Source: Tachypleus tridentatus
Lineage: Eukaryota > Arthropoda > Merostomata > Xiphosura > Limulidae
DNA: 64,000 nt
Assembly: GCF_004210375.1 (NCBI RefSeq)
Contig: NC_134830.1
Span: forward strand, 64,272,326 to 64,336,325
Reading direction: 5' to 3'
Each line of letters begins with the position of its first letter. Position 1 is the first letter of the stretch. The notes below the pieces were generated by a model. That model ran no database searches, was not told where the DNA came from, and saw only the letters and a list, made by a program, of their open reading frames with translations. Positions 23,922 through 38,900 of the stretch are shown piece after piece. The translations under genes and the position numbers were made by a program.

Positions 23922-26900
23922 CTGTAAGATATGAAAGTAAACTGATTACATTTTCAGATCAATTTGTTCCTTAAAACGTTTATGTTTACTGAAGGAGTAA
24001 TGTATCTTAATACATTTTAAGCACTTACTTATGCTAAAAATATTAATGTAATAAAAGATATCTTCATATTTTATATATATGTGTAAGAACTGTTTGCCAA
24101 CTAGTACGCTTTGTAAAGAATGATATTTTGCTTACTGTGTACTTGGCCTCCTGAATATAGTCTTCAGAGTTCAGAGTTTGGAAGTATACAACAACACGAG
24201 CTAAGCCACTGAAAGGGAAGTGGACAAAGAAAACTTCAGCATTTTATATATATATATATATATATATATGATACATTGTCATACGTGTCACTAGCTTTTA
24301 TTTCTATTATTTCTAGATATAACTACTTTATATATTTTTATAAACAGAGTTTAGGCACTTTATATTAAAATAATTGTGGAACCTCACCACTTCGTTACAG
24401 TCTATGTTCTATCATCTTCTATCAGATAACCGTGCGTCTTGACAATAAGTCTGCACCGCAACTTTATTGAAGAATCTCACCATTTAATATAACCCACCTA
24501 ATTTACGAGATCGACGTTTTTTCAGTCTCGTTTGGAACAGTCAGATTCCAGAGAAATTCATATGTGCTGTGTTTGGCGACTTAATAACTAAGTATTCGTA
24601 TTGAATAGCATGAAAATCAATTTTATTATTAAAGTATGCAGAAGTGTTCGTGGAAAGCAAGATAAGATGGTCCCATTGCATGGCGGATAATCACGCTTGT
24701 GAATGATCAAGACCTCAGCTCCAATTTGTTGTTTCAGAACACCCTTGATTGAAGGTAACACTTAATATTTCTATGGTTACTAAGTAGATATTTAATGAAA
24801 TTACATTTTACTGATTTCAAAAATGCAGCATTATAGTCAGGCGAATATACCGTAATAGAAACACAGTTTAAATTCAATGATGTTTTATAATCTATGACTG
24901 CTTTACGATAAGTTCCTTAGAGTTAATGTTTCCGTCTTTCTCGGCCGATGATCTATATTTCTGTCATAAGCTTTGGCCGTAATGTACATCATTATCACAC
25001 GTTAATGTCCTTGTATACTTGTGCTATTTTTCTAGATAATGTGCGACTGGAACATAGCACATGACCTTCCATTTTAAATGCATCATTTATTTTAAAATGC
25101 AGTTATTTGGAGTTGAAAAGTGACCATTTTCCCTCATCTTGGGGTCCGTTTTATTTAACCTTATATTTTAACGACCCTGACAACAAATGCTTTATTTCAT
25201 AATCAACTAGCTCTGTTTTCAATCTCTGTGTTAACGAGACATGACATTTACAATGAAGTAGAGTTCATTTTCAGCCCATTCGTTTTCTCATGACACTTAC
25301 CTTAATTTCTGAAAACTGCGGACAAAATTAAGGTGACTGTCTTATCTCACCTTCCCTTACGCCGTGGAAGCAGCTGGGATATAAGTGATGGAAATCTTTC
25401 AATTTTTATACGTACTGTTGCCAGGAGCACTAAAACGACATTTATTATTAACCTTTTTATCAATGGATTTTCAAGTGTTACAAGCCGCCACACCTTGCTT
25501 ATCATTGTAGGGTTAAGACTCGTAATGGTCTCATTCTGGATGATCGTGAAGCTCTAGCTTGATCGATATTTATAGCATAAAACTGCTATGAGTGGAACTC
25601 AGCCAAACGTGATTGACATCACGCGTCGTGTACCTCAGGGCTCATTGCAAAGACCTTTGCTCTTTTTGATTTACATCAATAACGTATATGAATGAATGGT
25701 CAATAAAATACTTGAGTCTGCTGATAGCATTAAAGATTTGAGTGGATATTTTTACTGTAGATCAAAAGAGAACGAATATTCTCGTTTTGAAAATGGTAAG
25801 TTCTGGATCTGAACACATCTCAGGACATGAATATTTTGCATTCGGAAGGATTGTTACGTACGACATAAAGTAATTTCATGTGAGATATTACAAAATGTTA
25901 TTCTGCTTCGTCTTTACTGATATTTTTAATATATTTGAAGTTCATTTTTTATTGCTGTCATTCGTACATTTTCCCTAACGTCTTTAGTTTAAACTAGAAA
26001 GCCATCACAATAACAAATCGTGGTTACGTACGTAGTTTTTTCTCCAAATGTTTTGTTAACCTAGAGGGAAAAAATAAAGCTCATTACATAATATAAATAT
26101 ATAAATATACAACTTGGAAACTACTAAATACTGACATTATGTAACAAATGTATAAAATGTACTTTTATTGGATACAGGAAAAAAATGTTTTACAGTATAA
26201 TGAAAATTACTTTAACCAATTCGAGAAAAGTTATATATCTTAAAAAACACACATAAATCGTAACAAAATGTTTTATTCAAATTACCTTATTTTTCTTCCC
26301 AATAATAAAAGACCACTTCGTAGCAGAATAAGTCTTCAGAAAATCTATTTCCCTATAAAAACAATATTACAATGCTATACTACAGATAGTCTTGTGAAAA
26401 ATTGACACCTATTAAAACAGTAACCACGTTCTATTTTTATTACAAAAAACAATATATTGTAAGTTGTTTAATACGACAGCAACGAAAACATTATATTATA
26501 CACACAGAATATATCCACTATACTTATATTTCATTTTAGTCTCGAAAAAATTTTATTTTTCTCATATTATATAGAGCAATACACGAAGGAATGTTAACTC
26601 GTACCAATATACTACAAACATTAACATCAGCGTATGTAACTATTGGACTTGCTAATCTTTTCTAACGACTTCTTGTGATAGTCCAAAGGGCTCGAAAATT
26701 TTCGTAAAGCAAGTTATATTAGTTACTGAAGTTACTAACGATAATTTAATAAGAAAGTCTTGTGTGGGTTAGTGGTGTGGGCGCTCGACTCGAAATCTGC
26801 TTGCTGTGGGATTGAAACTAGACAAACCATGTGCAACGTGTCAGTCATAGGATCATTATAATATGACGATCACTCCCTTTTCTCACTGGTAAAGAATAGC

Positions 26901-29900
26901 TCAAAAGTTGGCAGCAGTTGTTACCCGTCAGTTAACTTCCTGGTGGTTGGTTGCTCAGACTTAGAGTTTGTTAGAGATAGCTTTGTTGTATTGCCAGAAA
27001 CAAAACAAACAATTAATAACGTGTTTCTTTTTAAGTGACCAATCACAGAAAACTATAAAATGTCATGATACTCACTTAACTTGTTCTTAAAAATTAAATT
27101 ATGTCACTTACTTCTCACCAGGGGGATACTAGCACTTCTATGATATATGTGCTCATGATATTTCAACGATAAATGACAAAAATTATTCGAGTAAAATTGA
27201 TCGGCACAGTCAGGTAAATTTTATGGTTATTTAAAAGCTTTAAAAAGTAAGTCAATTTTGATATTTTTAAGCATTTTACTCTAGTTTTATGAAGCAAGTT
27301 ATGTTCGCGACTTTCCTAAGCGTGAATATGTTTTAATAAATCAGGCAGTAACAGCAGCTTTCTAACCTTGTTTAACTGTAATGATTACTCAAGTTAATAT
27401 TGTGGAAGAATTTGCAGATTAGGTGAAAATAATGCATTGCCTTTTACACTTCCTGTAGAAACATTCTCACATCATAGTAATATAAAATCACAAATGTTAA
27501 CAAGAGGTAACTTAAAGTGAGAAATGCATTTAAACTTTCAAGTAACAAGTTGTGTTTTTTTCTCTCACAAAGTCTTGTGTGCTTGTTGTTGTGCAACTTT
27601 CTTTTTTTATTCTGTGGGGTGTCGTTTGTTTGTTTTTGTTTTTTTGAATTTCGCACAAAGCTACTCGAGGGCTATCTGTGCTAGCCGTCTCTAATTTTGC
27701 AGTGTAAGACTAGAGGGAAGGCAGCTAGTCATCACCACCCACCGCCAACTCTTGGGCTACTCTTTTACCAACAAATAGTGGGATTGACCGTCACATTATA
27801 ACGCCTCCATGACTGAAAAGGGAAGCATGTTTGGTGCGATTGGGATTCGAACCCTCGACCTTCAGATGACGAGTCAAACGCCTTAACCCACTTGACCATG
27901 TTTGGCGCGACGCAGGCGCAAACCCGCGACCCTCGGATTACGAGTCGCACGCCTTACGCGCTTGGCCATGTCGGGCCCTGTGGGGTATCATCACATATAA
28001 TTGCGTTTGTGCATTTGTTTTAGAGTTTCGCGCAACGCTACACAAGGGCTGTATAAGCGGGCCGTTCCTAATTTTGTATTGTCAGACTAGAGGGAAAGCA
28101 TCTAGTCATCACTACCCACCAGCAACTTTTAGGCTACTTTTTTATCAACGAATAGTTGGATTGACCGTCATATTATAACGCCTCCACGGTTGAAAGGGCA
28201 GCATCGTTGGTGTGACGGGAAGTCGAGCATATAATTGTTGGAGAAATATTTATATCATTGTATAACACAGTGCAACATTGTATTTTATTTTATGAGTACT
28301 TTGTCGTCAATATACATGTGTCTAACGATGTAGTTGAAAGTTTATCTATGGTTTTTGAAATAGTCATTTAGGTTTCTTTGTAACATTTTCGTTGAGTAAT
28401 ATATGTATTTTTGATAATAATTTAAAAGAATTAACTAATTTATTTTCTTGTATACATCTATTATTCATAATTGGTTTCTGTGGAGCTTCGTTTATTTTTC
28501 TTCCTTATATTTATTGTCTTATGGCATCTTAAATCTATGTATAGTCTGAACTTGTTCTTATTCAAACGAAATCAAGATTTTAAAATAAGTTGCCGTTGTA
28601 ATAACATGCCTGGCCCGGCATGGCTAGGTAGTTAAGGCACTCGACTCGTAATCCGAGGGTCGCGGGTTCGAATCCCCATCACAACAAACATGCTCGCTCT
28701 TTCAGCCGTAGGGGCGTTTATAATTTGACGGTCAATCCCACTATTCGTTGGTAAAAGAGTAGCCCAAGAGTTCGCTGTGGGTAGTGATGACTAGCTGCCT
28801 TCCCTCTAGTCTTACACTGTTAAGCTAGGGAGGCTAGCACAGATACCCCTAGTGTAGGTTTGCGCGTAATTCTAAAAACAAACAATAACTCGGCTACCCA
28901 ATGGGCTATCTGTGCTTATATCATTATGAGTTTCAACACGAGATGTTTAGAATCTTAAGCGTACAGATTTATAACCGTGCCTCTGACAATTACAAAATAT
29001 AATAATAATAAAAACTGCGTGATCTAATATTAACAATATGCTACAGAAATATCTATTTCATAATATTTGTGAGTAAACGTATGCTTTATGGTCTATTGTA
29101 AATAACAGAACAATGTAATAACTTAAAAAAATATAATTAATTCACGTTTTAGATTATAATACAATTACAATTTTGCTGCTAAGACTCTTTCAAGTAACAG
29201 CCATATCCTTAGAAGATGGGAACGCCACTTTATAAGAACTACTTAATATACTGTTAGCTTCTGCAGCATGATTTCTTAAATAAATCACGATCCTTTAGTT
29301 TTTCTAACATCTGTTCAAAAGCTGACGCGTATCATTGATAATCTCATCATAATAAAGATAAATTTGCATGAGAATACTTACTGGCATTGAGGCTCACAAG
29401 GACAGTTTAATTTCTGACCAAAAATCTTCCTCACACAGTTGACTATTCCTAGAAATTACATATATTTATATATATATATTACAACACAGTTTTGTACAGA
29501 TATTCTAATTAAATTACAACAGCATTTTATTACAAGAGTTAACACAGAAAGTGAGCACAATTCAGTTTAGCAGTTTTACAACCATTTTGATTTCAATTTC
29601 AATAAATGTGATATTCTGATATTCAGTTTGTTACATTGTAACAAAATCTAATAATATGTTTTGGTTGTCGTTATGGTAAACAATCGAAATTAACATTGTA
29701 TTTTATCTTCCAACTTTCTAATCTTTATCTAAAATGCCTGTTGAAAAGTTATCTCTGTAGGTGTGAGAAATAAGTTGGCCTTTTGTTAGAAAACTGGCTA
29801 AATGGAAGAAAGCAGAGAGTTGGAAAAATGATAAATTTCGTTAGTCGTTTACCACAGGGCTCATTATAAAGATATTTGCTGTATTTGATTTACATTAGTA

Positions 29901-32900
29901 AGATGTATGAAGGAATGCTTAATAAAATACTTGAGTTTGTTGATGACATTAAAGATTTGGGTGGTGCTTGTTGTGAGAAGGATGCTTCTACTGTACAAAA
30001 TAAGATTATTTAGAACAACTAAATGGCAGGTGAATTTTAATTATAATAAATCTTGGTAATGCGCGTAGGATATCATAATTTATATTATTTCTATAATTGT
30101 AATGTGAAGAACCTTAATAATGTTATGGAAGAAAAGGATCTTGGTGTTCTGGTTCATCACTCTCTTAACCCAAATAAGCAACGTGGTGGTGCTAGTGGCA
30201 ATACAAATAAGATATTTATGTCCTATTTACAAAATTATTGAATACAAGTCTAAAGGCGTTGTGAGGATCATTCTATAGGTCATTGATTAGACCACATTTG
30301 AAGTAATGCGTTGTTAAGTCTAGGACTCCTTTCCTTAGAAGGGACATTGAATTGTTGGAAATGGTTCAAAAGATGGAAAGGCTGTAGTGTGCAAATAGCT
30401 TAGAAAATTTAATTTTTTCTAATGAAAAAGAGAAAAATTAATTAACAGAACTGCCAGTGTTGATAGTTCATACGTTTTTCGTATTTGATGGTGATAGCAG
30501 TAATACTAAGACAGATTTTTTAACAGCTTTTGGAACAGGTTTTTTCAGATGCAATGGATACATTTAATTCAAGGAAGTTTGACAAATATTTGATTAATAA
30601 GGGCTAACTTTGAGTTTACGGCCCGGCATGGCCGAGCGCGTTAAGGCATGCGACTCGTAATTTGAGGGTCGCGGGTTCGCATCCGCGTCGCGCCAAACAT
30701 GCTCGCCCTCCCAGCCGTGGGGGCGTTATAATGTAACGGTCAATCCCACTATTCGTTGGTAAAAGAGCAGCCCAAGAGTTGGCGGTGGGTGGTGATGACT
30801 AGCTGCCTTCCCTCTAGTCTTACACTACTAAATTAGGGACGGCTCGGTGCAGTGGGCTAACAACCTACTCACTTAAACCAGCCTGTTACAGAAACCGCAG
30901 TGATTGCGGCCCTATGTTCTTTAAAGGAATCGAGTGGCTGATGATGATGAAGTTTGAGTTTTGTGTTTAATTTAATTAGAATAAAATTGAAGATGTTACT
31001 CACTCATACTTCCTTGTATATTGCAAATATTAATCTGTGAATTGGTAAAGAACTTAGGCAACCATGCAGCTTGGCAGTTACATCGTTTTTCTATATGTTT
31101 CTGTAGACAATGTTCTCGACAATCCTATTTAGTGAAACATATTATTGTATTATTTTCTATGTAGATTATACAACAAGTACATGTTCTAATGTTTCCTTTT
31201 TGTATTTTATACAACACGATAAACATAAGATGAATATTTTTAACTGCGTACCAATAAAACGTAGGTGGAGTTAATGGTCTTTAAGAATGTTTGATGGGAA
31301 ACGAGTTTGTCCTTAATTTTTCATGAAAAGGTATACAGCAATCTTCTTTTAATAATAGCATTTTAAATGTTTACAGTAATAAAAACTAACGTACAATAAT
31401 TACTATATAAAACGTGTAGCGAAACTTATCAGTAAAAAAGAGTAATTATAATAAAATTCACACATTATTTATTCATATGTTATGCTAAAACTTTTTTTTT
31501 CAGGAATTTAGTATTGTTTAGTTTAAGCATAAACATATAACAGTTTTGAAAGTATATCAAATTTAAAAATAGATACTTTGTAGCCAAGTATAGTTTGTGT
31601 AATTTCTATAAAACATTAGGTACAAGACGAAACAATGTAAGCAGATTCCAATGGATTTGATAAAGTTGAAAAGTAACTTATTTTAATTAAGACGACAAAT
31701 ACTGATACATACTGTTACAGAATATGAGAAGTTTCTTTTTCGAAGATCTTCCAAAAAATCTGGCCATTCCTTGCGACAATTATCAGGATAGGGAAAAGGC
31801 AGACGAGTTATGTTTGTCTGTAAAAATAAGGTTGACTTGGAATGTCAGTTGTAAGATCATATTTACATTTTTAATACAATAAAGTCATTATATATATATC
31901 CACTTAACAAATCGAAGACAAGTAGCGTTGAAATCATAGGGCATCAATTAAAACACATGAGGTGCCTAATATTTAATTTTCATTGGGTTTGACTCTAATA
32001 CATTATTTTGTTATTTCTATTGCTAATTTTATACAAATCACAAGTGGTTGCTTTTAATTTTACAAATATCTTGATTCAATGTGTGAATGTTTCTAATAGA
32101 CACTACATCTGATAGCAAGTATTATGAAGTTCGTTTCTGTACAATTCAGTTGAAAAACTTTACCAAGATGTATCTTAATTTTGTCTTATTCCTTGTATGC
32201 TATGCAATTATATAATTAGTCTTTATGTTTAATATATAAATGCGTATATAAACGAAACCAACCTAACGAGAAATGATAAATATAACCCTATCATAATGAA
32301 ACTTTCTATAAAGATTCCAATAATCCACGTACAGTGTCAATTACACCTGTGAAGTGTATTTGTCATCAGGTATGTTTATTTTAGCAAAGTCTTCATCTAA
32401 AACGACATCATACCTGTTGTAAACCAATATATGTTGACTCCCCAGGTTTCAAATAGATCGAATCTTTAAATATAGAACCAGTTATTGCAGAAGAATGAAT
32501 TAGGATGAGAGCACCGCGTTCTTCAATAAATGGCAGATATTGGTCTGGTTCAATATTCAGAATTAAATCTAATCCTATGAAACAACAGTAAAAATGTAAT
32601 AAAGTTAGTTAACAATTTCATATACATATTGTTGCAAGTTTTTTATAGACATTTTAAATAATTCGTAGTAACTCTATGGTGAGATAAACTATCTTACTAG
32701 TTTGAGATGATTTTATAAAAGTACAGCTGTCTTTGTTTTTTATTTCAGTTATGTTCTATTTTATTATAGCATTTTTCAACTAAACATTAAACCGTTTAAA
32801 AGCTACTACATTAGTAGAAGGCTTATTCTTTGGGTCAAAACTAAGAAAGATTTAATGAATCTAAATATTTACATATATGTATTTAAATACATCAAAAATA

Positions 32901-35900
32901 ACATATTTATGATTAAGATCTTTTTTTATTTTAAGAGGTCTTTAATCTTACTGAGTGGGCTTCCATTCTGTTATTTTTTCCAGACTTTGAATAAATATAA
33001 TGAATAATACTACATACCTTTGTTATAGTACACAACAATAATTGTATTAAACAGAAGTTCTTAATCCCAAGGCTATAAAAGGTGAAAACATACATTGTAG
33101 TACAAACGTTTTAACATTTCTTCTTTAATATAACATAATTTTAATATTATTTGATTATCTATCACATTTTTTTCTTATAAAGAAATATTTAATATAACTA
33201 TTTCGAGACCCCCTGCTAGTACAGCGGTATGCCTCCGGATTTACAACGCTAAAATCAGCGATTCGATTTCCCTCGGTGGGTTCACTCTATAGCCCGATGT
33301 GGCTTTGCTATAATAAAAAACACAATTATTGTTTCGTCAAATAGAGGTAGTAATCGCTTTAGCAGTCATAGAAAATTGAGCAATTTAGATTTAACGCCAC
33401 ATATCTTTAAACTTCCCATATGTATATTTTGCATTGATCATAAGTTTTTGTCTTTACATGTTTTATTAACAACATCTCGTAAATTGTGTTACGATGAGTT
33501 CAGAATGGCTTTGAAAGTTAACTATAATTTTTCAAAGTACATTAAACACGCTTGCCCTTTCAGTAATGAAGGAGTTGTAACGTGACGGTCAGTCCCACTA
33601 ATCGTTGATAAGAAAAGTATCCTAAGAGTTGGCGGTGGGTGGTGTTGAACAGCTGCTTTCCTGCTAGTCTATCACTGCTAAAGTATAGATGGCTAATGCA
33701 GATAGCCTTCGTATAACATTGTGTAAAATTCCAAACAAATCAATAAATTATCAAATTTGGATTTGCAAGATGTGACTTTTCTTATGTTTTATTTAATTGT
33801 AATTAATACAAGCCATACTTTAAAGTTTGAAAATCCGAATGTGTGTAAAGTATACGATACAAATTAAAATTTCAATCAGTTTGTAATCAAAACTTTATTT
33901 GCACACACACTGTTGAGTAATAAACAAACCAACTTTAGTCAAACAAACCACCAATGCACTTGAGAAACTTAATACAGTAAACACAAAAATTTCACAAATC
34001 TCCACATTTGTCTATCTGACTGACTGACTAGTACTGTTGGAAAAGCATAGCTTTTTCCTGCCTTCACCTTATGCAAATCTAAATGCATATGATTGAATTG
34101 CGCTACCTTAACTAAATCGTTTTCCTTAGTTTTACTTATAACCTCGGTAAAAACAAGTGATAACAATAACCATTTGTAACACACTAATGAGCTAACAATA
34201 CACTAGTAGTAATATTCTATGATTATGAGCATGCTCTGTGAATTACCAAGTAACAACCTTCTCTATATTACATGCAGGTGCCCAACTGCTTATGAGCACG
34301 CACCATATGATCAGCCTGCATCCCATTCCTACTTTCTTTCCTTGGTTTTTGGTTCTCTCATACGTATTTCCTAATAATTTTATATAAGCATTTTTACCAT
34401 TATTTCATGGTGTTATAGTGTCTAGTTTACATAATTTAAGTGATTTTCTTTGTGGATATTGTTGAACTCTGAATATTAAGATTTTTTTGTGTAATAATCA
34501 TATGAAAAATGTTAGTGGTCACTTCTGGTACTTTTATTTTTCAACAACTCAATTTTTATGAGTAAAATCACACTTCTAAAATCTGATCAACCTAGTATTA
34601 GTAAATAAGCAGTTATTTATTTATATAATTGTTGTTTAAAGCCATAACTCTTACAAGTAGTGTGCATTTTTAAGAGAACTGTTTCTCATTCAAGTTCAAG
34701 ATTCTAGTGAAACATTTCCAACGTCACTCCCTCAAAGCACAAATGTAACGAAACACATTTCATCTTGCAGTATCTACTGATCATTAGATATTTAAACTAG
34801 CATCCAATTCTAGAACTATTATGTCATGTTATATATATTTTGTGGGCTCAATTGGCCATGATAATCATTGGATGAAGAACATCAAGTATTAGCTAATTCT
34901 ATAGAAAATAGGGCGATCATAACCATGCACTTATTAATATTCAACAGTAATACATAGTTATGATAGGAAACATTCTACTGTAACTGGCTGTAGAGAATAC
35001 CACACCTTCATATTTGAAACTCTTATCTGCTGTGCTTCAATGAAAGAAAACGTTGCTACAGCTTGCAGAATACTCCAGAAAGAATATTTTGATCTCATAA
35101 GACACATGATAATATAAATATATATATATATGTACTTACATTTACTGTATAGGCTGATAGACTCGTGGAGACATAATTCTTGCTAATTCAATACACTAGT
35201 ATATATCTTAAATAACTACAAACTTTACTCACCATAATGCGGGCCAGTTTGAGTGACTCGTCTCGACGAATTTCGTTTGACATCTTTCGAATTAATAGTA
35301 TAGCAATTTCCTTGTGTAGCTGTTGGATTCACTATAAAGTCACTAAATCATAGGAATAATTATAATAATTATAAGGTGTCAGGAGAAATTCATGTATTGA
35401 AAGTTCAATAGATTAATAAAACTTTTACAAGTGAAGTTTTATTAATCGAATGAATATGTTGCATCAACTGAACATGCGACACTTTCACTAGGACGATTGA
35501 GATGTTAGAGAAATACAGTTACTTTCGTCACAAAATGGCATCATTTCTTTAATATACTGCTAAACTTACAACTTCTTAAATATTTTCTTTACTTATCACA
35601 CTCTATTTACAGTAAAAAAATATTGCTGAAATACAACAAAATCTCTGCCACAAGTGGTGATTGAAACATATAGAACATATCGCCATCTATTGAATAACAC
35701 AACAAACATACATCTATAAAACTATTTCACATTTTGAGTATTCAAGGATCAGAATTAGAAAAATAACTATGGTATATGCAACAACCATTTCTTTATAATA
35801 AAACACACTTTTATATAAACGTACTCTACTCATAACAAGAACACTACTGCTAGGACTTTATGTGAGGATTTGATTACATCGATAAAGATGTAACTTACAC

Positions 35901-38900
35901 ATTGTATCAAAAAACTATTATATTTTTCAACAAAGGGTAGCACTTTTAATATACATATAAAAATAACAGTTTACATCAGAAAACTTAATAAAAACTTGAG
36001 CTCTGTACATTGAACCATTTTGCGGCGAGTTACTTCTGACAGAAGAGCACAATCTGAATGGTTTTCCCGTGCAAGACTTTCCAGAAAAAATACTTTGTTT
36101 GGTTTGAATTTTGCGCTAAGCTACTCGAGGGCTATCTGCACTAGCTGTCCCTAATTTAGCAATGTAAGACTAGAAGGAAGGCAGCTAGTCATTTCCACTC
36201 ACCGCCAACGTTTGGGCTACTCTTTTACCAACGAATAGTTGTATTGACCGTCAAATTATAACCCCTCATGGCTAAAAGAGCGAGCAAGTTTGTGATGAGA
36301 GGATTTCGAACCCGCAACACTGAGACTACGAGACGAGTGCTTTAACCATCTGGCCATGCCGGGCCAAAAATACGTTTTAGAGAATATTCACTTTTTTCAC
36401 AACGAAGAATGAATACCACGATTACTAATTACTAGCGCTAACAGCTGCCGGTTGGCGTTTATGCTAGTAATGTTGTATAATATCGATGAGGTTATTATAT
36501 TTACCTGGTAACAGTTTTGGTTAAAAATAGACTTTGTTTTGAGCTGGAAAACACATTTATATTTATACAAAAGTAAATTATACTTTGAAAAAGCTTGTTT
36601 TTCTTTATTTCACTGAACTTTCTTGGATATTATTAACCTTCTATAATTTCAAGGTGATGGACTAAACGGAAAACAACTAATTAACGCTAACCACCATCGA
36701 CGTTTAACCTACTTGCGCCTGATCAAATAGCCATATGCTGGTTATTCTTATAACGTAGTCTCGGACTCAAAGTGCGATTGCAGGCGCGAGTCACTGAACC
36801 TTAGATCCACATTTCTGTACCTATCCAGCAGGAAAGAAAATAGGTAGGTATGATATAAAGTTAAATTCCATTTCGTTAGTAAATATTTTCTATTTACGTT
36901 CTCCTTACTCAGACGGATGATAAAGTATAATTAACTAAAAACTTAATCTATTGTCGTGTTTTTGCTTATATCAATAAAATACTGATTATTTATTAGATTA
37001 TTTATATGTAATTTCGTACAAATTCGATAGATTTTGTTTAATTTGTACGTACTTATCATTAGCTTAAAGGTAAGGTTATATTTATAAATTTCCCTATTTG
37101 TTTAATTGTAACAATATTATAGAACCACCATGCCTACCCTGGTGTTTTGCAGTTGTTTTGTAGAAACATACAGCGGTGTACAAATGTTTCCAGTTGATGA
37201 CCAAGTTGCTGCATAAGTGTTCGATTACGAAGTTCAAGCTCAGCCAGCCAGGTTGTGAGGTTCTGTCTTACTATTTCATTGTAATGTTGTAAGTCTTCAA
37301 TACCAATGTTACTTCCATTGTTATTATCTGAAGCTTCGGTAGAGTTGGTTTCGAATGACTCTTCTTTCTGTAACTGCAAAATGAGCTATGTTTACGTACA
37401 GACGAAATAAAATTTTGTCAGCTGGTCACAAAAACATGTGATGTCTTGTCACCGCATAAACGAGCAAACATCTCTGTTTTATGTGTGTGTATATATATAT
37501 ACATACATATAGATAAAGAATAACAATAAAACCAGAATGCTAGAATTTTGTCAATATAAGCACATTCAAACACCGAACACTTTTTATAAGCATAAGAGGA
37601 TAAAAGGGGAAGCCTCCAGATGGAAATACTAACAACGAAATAGATTAAATTTGTCTATGTAAACGGTTTGGCTCATTCAATCCGTGATTAACACGAGGGT
37701 GCACACATGAGTAAATGTTGGTTCAGATGATTACTTTGTGAAAACAAATGTACTTTTGAAATTCAAGTTAAATAAAAAGCGCGATCTAATAAAACCGTTT
37801 AGTGTACGAAACCTTATAAACGAAAATGTAAGAACCTAATGACAATTGGAGCTTTAACATAGGTTTGAAAATTCATCAAACAAATAAGAAAATTAGGGAG
37901 TGGAAGAGCAGTGGAATACATTCAAAGAACAAAAAAATTGGTGAAGAGAAGTACTGAAATCTCTGTTAAAAGAAGAAAAATGGGACATTGAACGAACAGT
38001 GGATATCACAAAACACGTGGAAACTAATATACTGAATAAAATCCATGTAAAAAACAATAATCCAAGGCGGTACAGATAATAGGTTAAAAGACGAATATAG
38101 AATATAGGATAAAGAAGTGAAAAAAGTAGTAGAAGTGATAGGCAAAACTGGTTAGAAATGAGCCTGGTTGAGCCAGAAAAATCATCGTGGATAAATGATA
38201 TAATAATAACCTTCAGTACAATAAACTAGTTGTCTGACAAAATGCTTAATGGGAGAAATATACTAATCAAAGATAAAATAATGAAGAAACCGTACAAGGA
38301 TGGGTTGAATATTTGAAAGAGTTAGTGCGTGAACAAAATAATTCCATTGAGTAACAAAACATTGTTGTCAGTAGTGCGGAGGACGTTGTATATATATATA
38401 GACAGTGGTTGAATTACAGAGGAGGAAATAGTAAAACCTATTGAAAACCTGAAGAAGAACAAAGTCCTTGAAATCGATGAGATACATCCATAAATTAATT
38501 ATTAAACCAGAATGAGAGGAGTTAATAAAATGGTTGACAAAAGTTCGTAATACAATATCGAAGGAAGAATTAATGAGGAAAGATTGAAACATGGCTATTG
38601 TTGTGTCTCTGCCCAAGAAATTGGATCTAAGTATTTGTTCAAACTAGTCAGTTGTTATCACGAAGTAAAGTTATTAGTTCTATCATAATAGAACGAAGGA
38701 AAACCGTTGCAGATAAGAAACTGAGAGAACGACAGCTGTGATTCAGGACTGGTAGATTATGTGAAAACGCTATTTTCGCGGTAATAGATATTTTGTTATA
38801 TATTTATTTTCACATCAATGTATGTTTTAGTTAAATACATACCTATAAATGCATGTAACTTATATTGTTAAATGTTTATTGTAAAGTTCTTGCCTATTCC

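Noticed and set aside
24502-24521. 20-nt candidate for gene B exon 9 (TEKTSI)
   Set aside because: Phase is acceptable, but the acceptor is poor and a better exon exists at 26032-26060.
25303-25317. 15-nt microexon candidate TTTTCAGAAATTAAG for gene B exon 9
   Set aside because: Splice sites are strong, but the phase (0 to 0) does not fit exon 10; the 26032-26060 exon fits both neighbours.
25340-25362. 23-nt candidate for gene B exon 9 (LLPRRKG)
   Set aside because: It fits the phase, but lies at the LINE fragment and has a weaker acceptor than 26032-26060.
28612-28700. tRNA genes at the SINE heads (A-box and GGTTCGAATCC B-box)
   Set aside because: Each match is the head of a dispersed SINE with body and tail attached; no intact cloverleaf with a proper acceptor stem stands alone.
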